64,000 bases of DNA from Evansella sp. AB-P1. GTDB lineage: Bacteria > Bacillota > Bacilli > Bacillales > Salisediminibacteriaceae. How positions within the stretch are numbered: the first letter of the stretch is position 1; each line of letters opens with the position of its first letter. A program made the translations under genes and the position numbers. Positions 1 through 10,089 of this stretch are shown in pieces. A model generated the notes under the pieces. It did not search any database. It saw only the letters and a program-made list of their open reading frames with translations, and was not told the origin of the DNA. The stretch spans positions 186,001 through 250,000 of the forward strand of contig NZ_JARUKY010000005.1 of the NCBI RefSeq assembly GCF_029688925.1, read 5' to 3'.

Positions 1-770
1 TGATCTGAAGTAATTACAACTAAAGTTTCTTCTTCTATTCCCAATGCTTCAACTTTTGTCAAAATGTTTTGAATACACGCATCCATGTAAGCGATTGCCC
101 CATCATATTGAGCATCAATGTATTCAGAATCTGTACAACCGTCAGGAAACCATGATTTAAAGTAGTCTGCAAAAGGTTTAAAATTATATACCTCTTCTAA
201 AGATTTATTATTTGGGTCACATTCGTCCTTTCCATAAAATACCCTTTCAAACGGCCCAGGTGGTAAATAAGGTGAATGTGGGTCCATATGACGCATAAAT
301 AAGAAAAATGGTTTGTTTTCTTCTTTCGCCAATCTTTCTAATTCAGGAATAGCTACCTTATTTAAACTTTCAGCCTTTGGACTTCGACCTGTTTGTTCGT
401 CTATTCCCCAGCCTTCATAATCTAAATAGTTTTGAAAGCCTCTTGCTGAGGGATTTCCTGTAAATCCAATACAAGTAGTATTGTAGCCTTCATCCCCTAA
501 CACTTCTGCTAAAGTAGTGACATGATTCCCTAATGGACCTTTATGTCTTAGGGCAACCACATCTGTCCCAAAACAATCCATTCCTGTTAGCATACAGGCA
601 TATCCAGGAGTCGTTGGTATACTTGGTGAAATATGATTTTCAAATACAACGCCACCTTTTGCATATTTATCAATATTTGGAGTTGTTTGACGTTCATATC
701 CATGTAGACTCATATGTTCACTCCATAAACTATCAATGCCGAAAAGCAAAACATTAGGCTTTTTTCCCAT
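1..770 (-). CDS. Sulfatase/alkaline-phosphatase superfamily hydrolase, C-terminus cut by window edge
   Basis: About 256 N-terminal residues are visible; the reading frame runs off the left edge. ATG at 770 follows a GGAGG box. The start MGKKPNVLLFGIDS with the metal-ligand Asp at residue 13, the TTPNIDKYAKGG stretch, the PTTPGYACMLTG block and the later MRHMDPHSPY segment are typical of the sulfatase fold (family knowledge). In the C/S-x-P-x-R signature, the position that becomes formylglycine is Thr53 and the Arg position is Tyr57, so this is unlikely to be a classical formylglycine sulfatase; a phosphatase or phosphotransferase with a Thr nucleophile is possible (inference). It is the last visible gene of a minus-strand carbohydrate cluster. 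Confidence 0.85.
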   Translation of the reverse strand, partial: MGKKPNVLLFGIDSLWSEHMSLHGYERQTTPNIDKYAKGGVVFENHISPSIPTTPGYACMLTGMDCFGTDVVALRHKGPLGNHVTTLAEVLGDEGYNTTCIGFTGNPSARGFQNYLDYEGWGIDEQTGRSPKAESLNKVAIPELERLAKEENKPFFLFMRHMDPHSPYLPPGPFERVFYGKDECDPNNKSLEEVYNFKPFADYFKSWFPDGCTDSEYIDAQYDGAIAYMDACIQNILTKVEALGIEEETLVVITSD

Positions 771-844
771 TTAATATCCTCCTACAATTGTTGTTATTTT
801 ATTTAGAATTTTCAGACTAATAACCTCAAAAAAATTTATGATTA

Positions 845-1834
845 TTATATTTCTATTATTTTCCCTGTCTCCCAAGATTCAATTGCAGCTTCGATAATTC
901 GTTGGGCCCTCAGTGCATCTTCCCCTGAACCATCTATTTCTGTATAAGGTGTTTTTGCATCTAACTGATCTACCCAAGCATCAATTCTACTTTTAAATGT
1001 TTCACCAAATGATCTCATGCCACCTAAATAACTATATTTTTCCGTTTCAATACTATCTCTTGAATAGTAAGTAAGCTGTTCACAAGCGTCTTCTAAGACG
1101 AAGCGTCCTTTAGAACCCACAACTTCACACTGCTCTAACCCATAACTTCCTCCTGCATCATAACTCCCTACTAAACTACCTATCATGCCATTTTTAAAAT
1201 AAAGGAGTACTTGTGCATTTGACCAAATTTCTCTTCCTTCACCCTTCATCATAAAAGCCGCTACTTTCGAAACATCACCCGCAAAGTATCTAATGACATC
1301 AAAGGAATGTGGATGCAAAGCACGCATATGGAACCACGGAGAAGATTCTGCCGGATTATTAATCCACATCCGCATATTAATCATGTGCAGCTTTCCTAAT
1401 CTCCCAGCTTCTACCCATTCTTTAGCACGCAAAGCCGCTGGAGTAAATCGATGATTCAAGTTAATAGCATATGGGAGCTCTTTCGTACGAGCTAGTTCTA
1501 CCATTTTTTCCCCTTCTTCAATACTATTAGAGATAGGTTTTTCACCTAAAACAGGAATTCCAGCTTCTAATAACTCCATTGTTGGTTCAAAATGCTCACT
1601 GCCATTCTCTTCTCCCTTTGTACACATACTACATGTATCTAATTCAATGCCGCTAGATAACATTTCTCGAACACTGTAAAATGCTTCCCCTCCGTATTTT
1701 TTTGTTGCAGCATCAGCCTTTTCCTTATCGATATCACAAATTGCAACGATTTCAGTTTTGTCATTTTCTTTATACACTTGGGCATGTCGACTACCGATGT
1801 TACCTACACCTACAATACCTACTTTTAAAACCAT
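845..1834 (-). CDS. Gfo/Idh/MocA family NAD(P)-dependent oxidoreductase
   Basis: A 329-residue protein with an N-terminal Rossmann fold (VGIVGVGNIGSRHA at residues 5-18) and the family EKP motif (GEKPISNS, near residue 98). The C-terminal alpha/beta substrate domain carries PWFHMRALHPHSFDV, shared almost exactly with the second oxidoreductase at 2229-3263. Members oxidise or reduce sugars, inositols or their amino or acid derivatives with a nicotinamide cofactor; the substrate cannot be read here. ATG at 1834 has a strong AAAGGAGG box. Together with the paralogue, the isomerase and the ASRT protein it probably interconverts an unusual sugar through a keto intermediate (inference). Confidence 0.9.
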   Translation of the reverse strand: MVLKVGIVGVGNIGSRHAQVYKENDKTEIVAICDIDKEKADAATKKYGGEAFYSVREMLSSGIELDTCSMCTKGEENGSEHFEPTMELLEAGIPVLGEKPISNSIEEGEKMVELARTKELPYAINLNHRFTPAALRAKEWVEAGRLGKLHMINMRMWINNPAESSPWFHMRALHPHSFDVIRYFAGDVSKVAAFMMKGEGREIWSNAQVLLYFKNGMIGSLVGSYDAGGSYGLEQCEVVGSKGRFVLEDACEQLTYYSRDSIETEKYSYLGGMRSFGETFKSRIDAWVDQLDAKTPYTEIDGSGEDALRAQRIIEAAIESWETGKIIEI

Positions 1835-1860
1835 GCTATTCCTCCTTTCAAGTTTATCCT

Positions 1861-2232
1861 TTATATATCTTCTGCTGGATATGCCATTGTCGTAAATAAT
1901 GCTAATGCTTGTTGAGAAGTGTCTAGCCGACTATGTTGGACAACTAAAGGAACATTACTATCTAGCTTGATCGCATACGGTACACCTCTAGGGATTATTT
2001 GATTATTTTTATCCTTGAGCTTATCTAAACGGATATGATGTGTCCGTTGAGAGCCACAGGAAGTAACAAATTCCTCCATTGGTTCACGATCTTCAAAATA
2101 GAATGTAAGTCGAATATCGGCTTCATCATTCGTTAAATTAAGTACGCAAACTGCTTCGTGACTCACTTCGTCACCAGTACTTTTCGGTTGTAAAAATCCA
2201 TCTGGGATAATCCAGCTTTTTTTTCCAATCAT
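1861..2232 (-). CDS. ASRT-family (sensory rhodopsin transducer-like) protein
   Basis: 123 residues matching the family of the Anabaena sensory rhodopsin transducer: WIIPDGFLQPKSTG near the N-terminus, LTFYFEDREP in the middle, and RGVPYAIKLDSNVPLVVQHS then LALFTTMAYPAE at the end. The family is a small tetrameric beta-sandwich, and relatives outside cyanobacteria have been proposed to bind carbohydrate (established proposal). No rhodopsin gene is nearby; it sits between two sugar oxidoreductases, with its ATG overlapping the upstream stop (ATGA, 2229-2232), so a metabolic or sugar-sensing role is more likely than phototaxis. Confidence 0.8.
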   Translation of the reverse strand: MIGKKSWIIPDGFLQPKSTGDEVSHEAVCVLNLTNDEADIRLTFYFEDREPMEEFVTSCGSQRTHHIRLDKLKDKNNQIIPRGVPYAIKLDSNVPLVVQHSRLDTSQQALALFTTMAYPAEDI

Positions 2233-3263
2233 ATTTTTTCTGTCACCTCTCTAACTTCAGACAAATCTACTACTGCACCGTTTGCTTTTTGAGATAAAAT
2301 AGCAGCTTCAATCACTTCTTGAACAGCTAAAGCTTCTGTTCCAGATGCTATAATGTTTTCTGGAGGAATTCCTTGTTTAATTTCATCTATAAAGTGATAA
2401 ATTCTATTTCTAAATGTTTCTCGAAATGTTGCAACCCCACTCATTATAGAATTACGTAACGTCAGAATCTCATCACTTTCGTGGGGATAAAAGGTAAATT
2501 TTTCATAAATATTATCAATCTCAAAACGCCCTTTATCACCTGCAACTTCACAATATTCAATTGGGTGTAATTTAGACATATCGTAGCTACCTGTCAAATG
2601 ACCTACTGCACCATTTTCAAATTCAACATTAATTGATACCGTTGACCAAATATTTCTACCAGGTGCTTTCGTCATAAATGATTGAACTCTTCGAACATCT
2701 CCTGCAAAATAGGACATGACATCAACTGAATGGGGGTGCAAAGCTCTCATATGAAACCATGGTGTCTGATCTTTAGGACTTTTTATCGTGAGCTTCATAT
2801 TTACAAACAAGAGATTTCCTAACTCCCCTTTTTCAATTAATTCTTTCCCTTTATAAGCTGCTGGTACGAATCGATGATTCATATTACAACCTAACCGAAC
2901 ACCATATGCTTTTGCATGTTGAACCATATCTCGTGCTTCCTGAAGACTATTAGATAATGGCTTTTCTACAAGCACATCTTTCCCTGCAGTAATGGCTAGC
3001 ATTGCTGGTTCATAATGATGACTACCATTTTCTACCCCTGAAGTTGCGATGCTTACTACATGTATCTCCTCTTTTTCAAGTAATGTTGATAAATCGGTAT
3101 AGGAAGAAACATTAAATGTTTCACCAACCCTGTTTGCCCGTTCTTCATCTAAATCACATACAGAAACGAGTTGTACATCAGGATGTTCATCATAGAAACG
3201 ACAATGGTGATAGCCAATTTTATTTACTCCTACAACTGCCACTTTAATCATTGGATTCATCAT
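2229..3263 (-). CDS. Gfo/Idh/MocA family oxidoreductase (second copy)
   Basis: 344 residues, paralogous to the gene at 845-1834. A Rossmann segment (VAVVGVNKIGYHHCRFY) is followed by the VEKPLSNS catalytic motif and PWFHMRALHPHSVDV in the substrate domain. The second Gly of the usual GxGxxG is replaced (G-V-N-K-I-G), which may alter dinucleotide binding. Several ATGs lie close together (3263, 3260, 3251); the GAGG box sits just before the first two, so the third may be the true start. It begins 12 nt after the isomerase gene and is translationally coupled to the ASRT gene. Two paralogues in one operon suggest oxidation at one carbon and reduction at another (inference). Confidence 0.88.
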   Translation of the reverse strand: MMNPMIKVAVVGVNKIGYHHCRFYDEHPDVQLVSVCDLDEERANRVGETFNVSSYTDLSTLLEKEEIHVVSIATSGVENGSHHYEPAMLAITAGKDVLVEKPLSNSLQEARDMVQHAKAYGVRLGCNMNHRFVPAAYKGKELIEKGELGNLLFVNMKLTIKSPKDQTPWFHMRALHPHSVDVMSYFAGDVRRVQSFMTKAPGRNIWSTVSINVEFENGAVGHLTGSYDMSKLHPIEYCEVAGDKGRFEIDNIYEKFTFYPHESDEILTLRNSIMSGVATFRETFRNRIYHFIDEIKQGIPPENIIASGTEALAVQEVIEAAILSQKANGAVVDLSEVREVTEKI

Positions 3264-3275
3264 CCTCTACCAAAA

Positions 3276-4106
3276 TTAATGACTTTTTACTTTCTTACTT
3301 TTTGCTTCTTGGAATAAACGGTTTAAGTAACCATGACTTTCTCCAGCAATTGCCGCAACTTGAGGAAGGGTATACTCTTTTGCTCCAATGATTTCTAACA
3401 CTGTTGCACCGTCATATCCAATGTCTACAGTCTTTTGTACCACTTGAGCTAATGGTACTGTTCCACGTCCTGCGGTTTGGAATTCAGGTGGTGCAATTTT
3501 TAACTGTTCCACAATCGTATCTCGAATGTGCATATGAATAATATGGTCTTTTAACACTTCCATTGCTTCAATTGGATCATCACCGACACGCCCAACATGC
3601 GTTGCATCAAAATTGATTCCTAAACCTGGATGCTTTACTTCTTCTAATAAACGTAAAGTTGTTCTCGTGTTGTAAATACTTTTTCCATAATGAATTTTTA
3701 ATGCAAATTTAATTCCACAATCGTAAGCTGACTGACTCAATACTTCAATTGCGCGAAGAGACGCTTCCATTTGTTCTTCATCATTTGATTTCCCAGCACT
3801 ACTGAGAGTAACCATTGGTATTCCCAACTTGGAAGCCCTTTCAAAAACACGTTTTGTTCGTTCTCTCTTTTCCTCTACTAAAATATCTGTCGCAGCTTCC
3901 ACACAATAAAGGTCTAACTCAGCTTCTTCTACCATTGATTTAATATCCTTTAATTCTTGATCATTTGCCTTATCACTTAAGTGAACTACCATACTTTCAA
4001 TGGATGATAATTCTACACCTGTATATCCAGTGAATTTAATATGTTCGATTGCCGTTTTCAAATCATAGCCAGCAAAAAGTACTGTATTTACTCCTAATTT
4101 TATCAT
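3276..4106 (-). CDS. Sugar phosphate isomerase/epimerase-like TIM barrel protein
   Basis: About 276 residues of the AP-endonuclease-2/xylose isomerase-like TIM barrel family. Family features: LGVNTVLFAGYDLKTAIEHI at the start, YTGVELSS, LGINFDATHVGR with a metal-ligand Asp/His, HIIHMHIRD, and a C-terminal GYDGATVLEIIG with a likely metal-ligand Glu. I choose ATG at 4106: a TTG at 4124 overlaps the GGAGGAG box itself and ATG 4115 is only 2 nt from it, while 4106 has a 9-nt spacing. First gene of the minus-strand cluster. The likely reaction is isomerisation or epimerisation of a keto-sugar made by the neighbouring oxidoreductases (inference). Confidence 0.85.
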   Translation of the reverse strand: MIKLGVNTVLFAGYDLKTAIEHIKFTGYTGVELSSIESMVVHLSDKANDQELKDIKSMVEEAELDLYCVEAATDILVEEKRERTKRVFERASKLGIPMVTLSSAGKSNDEEQMEASLRAIEVLSQSAYDCGIKFALKIHYGKSIYNTRTTLRLLEEVKHPGLGINFDATHVGRVGDDPIEAMEVLKDHIIHMHIRDTIVEQLKIAPPEFQTAGRGTVPLAQVVQKTVDIGYDGATVLEIIGAKEYTLPQVAAIAGESHGYLNRLFQEAKSKKVKSH

Positions 4107-4221
4107 GCTACTCATCTCCTCCAATTTATTTTAAAATTGTACTTTAGGATGGTGAATCTTTCGTCTCCCTCCTGTTGTCTTTAATTTTATATGACGAATC
4201 TGCCTAAAACACAGTCAATTT

Positions 4222-4237
4222 GGACATAAATATGTCC
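4222..4237. promoter_or_regulatory. Perfect palindrome GGACATA-AA-TATGTCC, possible operator
   Basis: A 7-bp-arm perfect inverted repeat lies just upstream of a -35-like TTGACT (minus strand, 4213-4218), about 115 nt before the isomerase start. The matching -10 is weak and spaced 18 nt or more, which would fit activator-dependent expression. The binding protein is unknown. Confidence 0.4.
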
Positions 4238-4535
4238 GTTTCAGACTTTTTAGAATTTTCTAAATATATGAAGGTGGATAAGCTAAGGAAAGAAAAGCAT
4301 CCTTTGAATTGAAGAGTAACTAGTTTCTCACATGTGTAAAGAAAGGTTAGTTTAGTTGGAAGATAGGACTGTTTCCCTGAAAAGACAATAATTTAAAATG
4401 AGTTTGAGTATTATATTATTATAAATATGTTAAAAATTTTGAAAGAGGTGATGTACCTCACTTCCTCCTTTCTTTTTCTCCTTTACGATATAGTTAGAAA
4501 TTAAAATTTGATTACATTAAAGAGGAGGAAGAAAA
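4238..4535. other. Intergenic region before the cupredoxin gene
   Basis: No supported ORF. On the plus strand, 4441-4477 can fold as GAAAGAGG paired with CCTCCTTTC, followed by a T-rich run. No plus-strand gene precedes it, so this could be a leader attenuator for the cupredoxin gene or chance. An AT-rich stretch near 4400-4430 may hold the promoter, but I cannot fix -35 and -10 boxes with confidence. Confidence 0.3.
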
Positions 4536-4895
4536 ATGAAAGTAAAAGTATCCATAATATTGCTAGCCCTATTCATGTTGTTATTAACCGCTTGTGGTGG
4601 TGACAATGAAAACTCTGCTGGTGGTGGAGGTAGTGATGATGCTACTGAAATAAATGTTGCTTCTTACAATTGGGAGTTTGATCAAGAAACGTATACAGCA
4701 TCAGCAGGAGAAATTACAATCAATCATACAAATGAGGATGGGTTTCACGGAATTGGTATTGAAGGTACAGATTTTTCTATTAATGGAGATGGATCTGCAA
4801 CAGTCAATTTAGAGCCTGGTGAATACACAATATATTGCAATATTCCTTGTGGCCAAGGCCATGATGATATGGTAGCAACGTTAATTGTAGAATAA
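4536..4895 (+). CDS. CuA-type cupredoxin lipoprotein (soluble COX II-like)
   Basis: 119 residues. A lipoprotein signal ends in LLLTAC with Cys20 as the lipid anchor, followed by a Gly/Ser/Asp linker and one cupredoxin domain. It carries a complete CuA-like ligand set: His71, Cys101, Cys105, His109 and Met112 in CNIPCGQGHDDM, matching the C-x3-C-x3-H-x2-M pattern of cytochrome c oxidase subunit II. It has no oxidase membrane helices and no oxidase neighbours, so a free extracytoplasmic electron carrier or copper carrier is likely (inference). AGAGGAGG box upstream; single gene ended by a strong hairpin. Confidence 0.85.
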   Translation: MKVKVSIILLALFMLLLTACGGDNENSAGGGGSDDATEINVASYNWEFDQETYTASAGEITINHTNEDGFHGIGIEGTDFSINGDGSATVNLEPGEYTIYCNIPCGQGHDDMVATLIVE

Positions 4896-4900
4896 GAAAA

Positions 4901-4939
4901 AAAGGATCAACCTACTATTCACTAGAGGTTGATCCTTTT
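4901..4939. terminator. Bidirectional terminator
   Basis: AAAGGATCAACCT pairs with AGGTTGATCCTTT around a 12-nt loop, with A and T runs on the two sides. It lies between converging genes and its edge overlaps the stop of the small membrane protein gene. Confidence 0.85.
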
Positions 4940-5135
4940 ACATGATATAAAAATATACAATTGTAAATATTAAGGCTGGGACAAAGGTAACGACGTAAAT
5001 TAAAGATAACAATATCATTCTTTTCTTCGTTGTCTTCGTATATGTTTTGTCTTCTGGACGTACCCCAATGATGATCGTAGTAATTAAGGCTAGTAAACAA
5101 ATAATTCCACTTACAATAATTAATATCAAATACAT
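4938..5135 (-). CDS. Small two-helix membrane protein, function unknown
   Basis: 65 residues with two predicted membrane segments (residues 2-23 and 42-64) joined by a basic loop containing RPEDKTYTKTTKKR. ATG at 5135 has a GAGG box about 10 nt upstream. I do not recognise the family. It converges on the cupredoxin gene and shares its terminator. Confidence 0.6.
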   Translation of the reverse strand: MYLILIIVSGIICLLALITTIIIGVRPEDKTYTKTTKKRMILLSLIYVVTFVPALIFTIVYFYIM

Positions 5136-5274
5136 TTATGTATACCTCGATTCTTATTTTAGAAATATATTACTAAAGCATAAAATAAGTAAAATAGATT
5201 TTTCTATAATAACATTATTGATAATTCTTACTATATATAACTTAGAAAGTCTACGCAACTAATTAAGATTAACG

Positions 5275-5338
5275 AAAAAAGGTGTAGTCACTTAAGGTTT
5301 TTTGTTTCTTTGGATGAACCATTCTAAGCTACTACACC
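5275..5338 (-). terminator. Terminator of the coiled-coil gene
   Basis: GGTGTAGT and ACTACACC enclose a second partly paired stem (CTTAAGGTT with AACCATTCTAAG). Reading the minus strand, the stem is followed by six T residues. Confidence 0.6.
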
Positions 5339-5392
5339 ATTATAAAAACGTTCTCTGTCCTTCCGTCTATACGGAAAAAAATTTTCATTTCA

Positions 5393-6100
5393 TTACTTTT
5401 TAATAACCTGTTCGGTTCTTTCTATTTTATCCTGTAGTCTACTTACATCTTGCCGTAAATCATAAATTAAATTAGTAAGATTCTTTTGTTCTGCTAATTG
5501 ATTATTTTCCAGTTCAAAATTAAATTCTCTCATTTTGAATAAAAGATCAGCTTGAATTTTATCGTTTTCGAGGTGAATTCCACTATTTTCATTTACTTCC
5601 TTTTTCGTTTCATCTATTCTTCCAGCTAACTTCTTCATTTCTACTTCAAGGTCATCCTGTAGTGTTTGTAAACGTTCATATACACCTTCTAAGAGTAACG
5701 TTAATATTTCATGTTCGTTTGCTATGTTTATGTTATTCGTGTCTTGAGCAGCTTGAAGTTCGTGTATACTTGTTCTTAAATCCTCATACTCTTTTCTGAA
5801 GGTAATATACTGATTTTTTTGTTCTTCTTGTACAAACTCTTTTAATTGTACAATGGAATCATTATGATTATCGTTGAATTCGTATAACTGTTGTACGATT
5901 CTTTTTATTCTTTCTCCAAGATCACTAGCTGTGACATTTAAATCCATTACATTTTCAGAAATACCTTTATTCGTATTTTCTAGGTTTGATATAGACTTTA
6001 GTATTTTATTCTCATAATAAAGGGACTGATTTGGATTATTAATAATCTTCTTCCTTTTGAATAGTCCTGGAACAGCCTTAAAAAAAATGTTGTTTTTCAT
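5393..6100 (-). CDS. Coiled-coil protein of unknown function
   Basis: About 235 residues from ATG 6100, which has GGGGT about 7 nt upstream; an earlier in-frame ATG at 6181 lacks a ribosome-binding site. After a basic start (MKNNIFFKAVPGLFKRKK) the chain is almost wholly helical and charged, with heptads from about residue 30 to the end (DLGERIKRIVQQLYEF, LRQDVSRLQDKIERTEQVI). No signal peptide, membrane helix or enzyme motif is visible. It stands alone between two terminators. A structural or scaffold role is possible, but I do not recognise it. Confidence 0.65.
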   Translation of the reverse strand: MKNNIFFKAVPGLFKRKKIINNPNQSLYYENKILKSISNLENTNKGISENVMDLNVTASDLGERIKRIVQQLYEFNDNHNDSIVQLKEFVQEEQKNQYITFRKEYEDLRTSIHELQAAQDTNNINIANEHEILTLLLEGVYERLQTLQDDLEVEMKKLAGRIDETKKEVNENSGIHLENDKIQADLLFKMREFNFELENNQLAEQKNLTNLIYDLRQDVSRLQDKIERTEQVIKK

Positions 6101-6206
6101 ATTCCATACCCCACATCGTTTATTTTTTCCTATGAAAAGCAATGCAATATTACTATATGAGGAATATAGGTGAATTGACATCGTTCATTCGTGTATATGG
6201 GCAACA

Positions 6207-6262
6207 CAAAAAAGGATGTGGGCATTAGGGTAACTCATCCATCCCCTTTTTGACACATCCTT
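6207..6262 (-). terminator. Terminator of the sugar-acid operon
   Basis: AAGGATGTG and CACATCCTT form a stem with a long loop, and the minus strand continues with a T run. It ends transcription from the enolase-superfamily gene. Confidence 0.6.
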
Positions 6263-6308
6263 AATTGTCTAAACTTTTCTTATTATTTTTTCAAAATGGG
6301 CTAAAGAC

Positions 6309-7496
<1,188 letters not shown>

Positions 7497-7665
7497 TTAT
7501 ATATTCTTTACACTTCTTACTAAAGGAATAATCAATACACTTTATCACATTCGTGTAGGGTTCCCCTCCCTACAATTTGTTCCGTAATACTATTACACCC
7601 CCGTGACTATTCCTTAGAAGAAGTGAAGTAATTAAATCTTTAAGTAAACTTCTTTTTTCTGTTCG

Positions 7666-9123
7666 TTATTGAACAGGGGTGATCGTTACTGTTTTTATGG
7701 ATGTGAAAAATTCCTTAGCAGCTTCTCCTTGCTCTCTAGAGTGGGAGCTTGAAGCTTTCATACCACCAAATGGTGCTTGTAGCTCAACTCCAGCACTTTC
7801 ACCATTTACCTTAATAAGTCCTGCATCAATTTCATTTACAAAGGTAAAGGATTTCCCAAGATTGTTTGTAAATACAGATGCACTTAAGCCGAATGCATTG
7901 TCATTCGCTTGTTCTAAACCTTCTTCAAGATTCGAAACTTTAATTAAGCATAAAACTGGACCGAAGATTTCCTCTTGTGCAATAGACATGGAATTTTTTA
8001 CATTTTCAAAAACTGTTGGTTCTACATAGTAACCATCCTTAAATGCTTCATCCGTTGGTGTTTTTCCTCCAAAGATAAGTGATGCTCCTTCTTCTTTTCC
8101 TTTTTCCACATAGCTTAACACTGTATCAAGCTGTGATTTTGATGAAAGTGGTCCCATGTAAGTATCTTCAGCTAAACCAGGACCGATTTTAATTTTTGAT
8201 ACTTGCGCTAGAACTTTTTCTTTAAACTCATCGTATACACTTTCGTGAATGTATACTCGACTTGTTGCTGTACATTTTTGTCCAGTGTGCTTCATAGAAC
8301 CACTTACTGTTAGGGTAGCTGCCAAATCTAAATCTGCATCATCAAGGACAATAACAGGATTTTTACCTCCCATTTCAAGCTGATATTTCGCGCCCCGTTG
8401 GATGCAGTTTACAGCAATATTTTTCCCTACTTCGTTTGACCCTGTAAAGGTGATAGCATTTACATCCGTGTTTTCTATTAAACTATTACCTACCCGTGAT
8501 CCTCTTCCTGTAACAATGTTCACTACACCGGATGGGAATCCAGCCTCAGCAAAGGCTTCCATAATTTTTACAGCAGTAATGGCTGTCTCAGATGCTGGTT
8601 TTAAAATAACTGTATTACCATAAACTAAAGCAGGAGCCATCTTCCAAATTGGAATGGCAATTGGGAAGTTCCATGGAGAAACGACACCAACAACACCAAC
8701 AGGTACTCTCGTTGTATATAACAAGTTATTACTAGCTGCTGAAGGAATATTATCACCAATTTTACGATATCCTTCTTGTGCATAATATCTTAATATTGCT
8801 ACACCACGTGCTACTTCTCCCTTTGTTTCTGCTAAGGTTTTCCCCATTTCAAGAGTTGCAGTTGTGGCAATATCATCGATTCTTTCTTCTAACAAATCTG
8901 CTGCCTTACGTAAATATTCTCCTCTTTCTAGAGGGGATGTATTTTTCCAACCTTTTAACGCATTTTTAGCAGCGGTTACTGCTTTATTAACATCATCAGA
9001 AGTAGAGCTTTGTACTTGACCTACTTCCTCTGTATAATTTGCTGGATTTTTACTTACCATTGTTTCATTACTTTGGGATGTAATCCATTCACCATTAATG
9101 TAATTTAAGTATGTCTTACTCAT
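7666..9123 (-). CDS. gucD: Aldehyde dehydrogenase, probable 2,5-dioxovalerate (alpha-ketoglutarate semialdehyde) dehydrogenase
   Basis: 485 residues, full length for the family. Visible: [12 protein letters not shown] near the N-terminus, FTGSNEVG in the cofactor fold, catalytic Glu in LEMGGKNPV and catalytic Cys in [11 protein letters not shown], then EEIFGPVL. A ribosome-binding site (AGGAGG) precedes ATG 9123. It directly follows the dehydratase at 9172-10089, whose product is 2,5-dioxopentanoate, so oxidation of that semialdehyde to 2-oxoglutarate is the natural role, as in the Bacillus subtilis ycbC-ycbD (kdgD-gucD) pair. Assignment to this substrate rests on context. Confidence 0.88.
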   Translation of the reverse strand: MSKTYLNYINGEWITSQSNETMVSKNPANYTEEVGQVQSSTSDDVNKAVTAAKNALKGWKNTSPLERGEYLRKAADLLEERIDDIATTATLEMGKTLAETKGEVARGVAILRYYAQEGYRKIGDNIPSAASNNLLYTTRVPVGVVGVVSPWNFPIAIPIWKMAPALVYGNTVILKPASETAITAVKIMEAFAEAGFPSGVVNIVTGRGSRVGNSLIENTDVNAITFTGSNEVGKNIAVNCIQRGAKYQLEMGGKNPVIVLDDADLDLAATLTVSGSMKHTGQKCTATSRVYIHESVYDEFKEKVLAQVSKIKIGPGLAEDTYMGPLSSKSQLDTVLSYVEKGKEEGASLIFGGKTPTDEAFKDGYYVEPTVFENVKNSMSIAQEEIFGPVLCLIKVSNLEEGLEQANDNAFGLSASVFTNNLGKSFTFVNEIDAGLIKVNGESAGVELQAPFGGMKASSSHSREQGEAAKEFFTSIKTVTITPVQ

Positions 9124-9171
9124 TTTATATTCCTCCTAATAAAACTATTTCTTATTGTTGATACCAAAGTA

Positions 9172-10089
9172 TTATACTTTTTGTGGTTTTAAGTCCCAGC
9201 TTGCAATAAGTTCTTGAAGTTCTTTTTTATCTTGCTCTCCTAGTGGGGCAACAGGCTCTCTCGTCACTCCTGCGTTTAATCCTACTAATTCCATTGCTTC
9301 TTTCACCACAACAACGTTATTTCCAGCAGCATACTTAGCTCTTAAATCTTCAAATGGTACAAGCTTATTCCAAATCTTCCAAACTGTTTCATCATCCTTA
9401 TTTTCTAAAGCTTCTAATAATTCAAAAGATGCTTCAGGATATAAGTTAACTAGTCCAGAAGTAAACCCAACTGCTCCGGCATTGTAGAAAAATGGGGCCC
9501 ATTTTTCAGCAGTTCCACAAATCATTGCTACATTATGTTCAGCTGGCATCTTCTTCACAGCCTTTGCAAATCTAGGAAGGTCATTAATAGCATATTTCAC
9601 CCCAACAAGCTTTTCTAATGGTGCTAATTGAACAAGTACATCATCACTTAAGCTAGCATCTTTAAAGTAAACAATAGCTGGTAAATCAACTGCTTCAATG
9701 ATATTAGTAAAATACTCCACAGCACCTTCTGTTGTAATATATGGGTGGATTGGCATATGAATCATAATGCAATCTGCCCCAACTTCCTTTGCATGTTGTC
9801 CTAATTCAATAGCAGTTTGTACAGAATATCCAACACCAGCAACAACCACAGCTCGGCCATTCACTTGTTCTGTAACTACTTTCATTTCTTCCTTCGCTTC
9901 CTCAACTGTAAGGGCGTAAAATTCACTCGTGTTTCCACAAGGGACAATTACTTCTAGACCTTTTTTAACGAGGTATTCTGCATTTTCTTTTACCCCATCC
10001 CAATCTATTTCCTTCGTGTCTTTGTGAAATGGTGTTACAGTAATACCTGAAATCGTTTCTAATTTCTTACTAAATTGTTCATAATACAT
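9172..10089 (-). CDS. kdgD: 5-dehydro-4-deoxyglucarate dehydratase (decarboxylating)
   Basis: 305 residues of the DHDPS/NAL aldolase family. ISGITVTPFHKD opens the barrel, GNTSEFYALTVEE follows, and the Schiff-base Lys lies in IVYFKDASLSDD. The enzyme converts 5-dehydro-4-deoxyglucarate to 2,5-dioxopentanoate with loss of water and CO2, ending D-glucarate/galactarate and oxidative uronate routes (established). An in-frame TAA just upstream rules out a longer N-terminus, yet ATG 10089 has no adjacent ribosome-binding site; the only good one lies beyond a 13-bp hairpin (10090-10161). A cre-like box lies at 10186-10201. Confidence 0.9.
   Translation of the reverse strand: MYYEQFSKKLETISGITVTPFHKDTKEIDWDGVKENAEYLVKKGLEVIVPCGNTSEFYALTVEEAKEEMKVVTEQVNGRAVVVAGVGYSVQTAIELGQHAKEVGADCIMIHMPIHPYITTEGAVEYFTNIIEAVDLPAIVYFKDASLSDDVLVQLAPLEKLVGVKYAINDLPRFAKAVKKMPAEHNVAMICGTAEKWAPFFYNAGAVGFTSGLVNLYPEASFELLEALENKDDETVWKIWNKLVPFEDLRAKYAAGNNVVVVKEAMELVGLNAGVTREPVAPLGEQDKKELQELIASWDLKPQKV

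Noticed and set aside
4915-5100. 61-codon minus-strand frame overlapping the small membrane protein
   Set aside because: The overlapping frame 4938-5135 has a ribosome-binding site and clear membrane helices; this one has neither.
7679-8029. 116-codon plus-strand frame inside the aldehyde dehydrogenase gene
   Set aside because: It is a reverse-frame shadow of a strongly supported gene.
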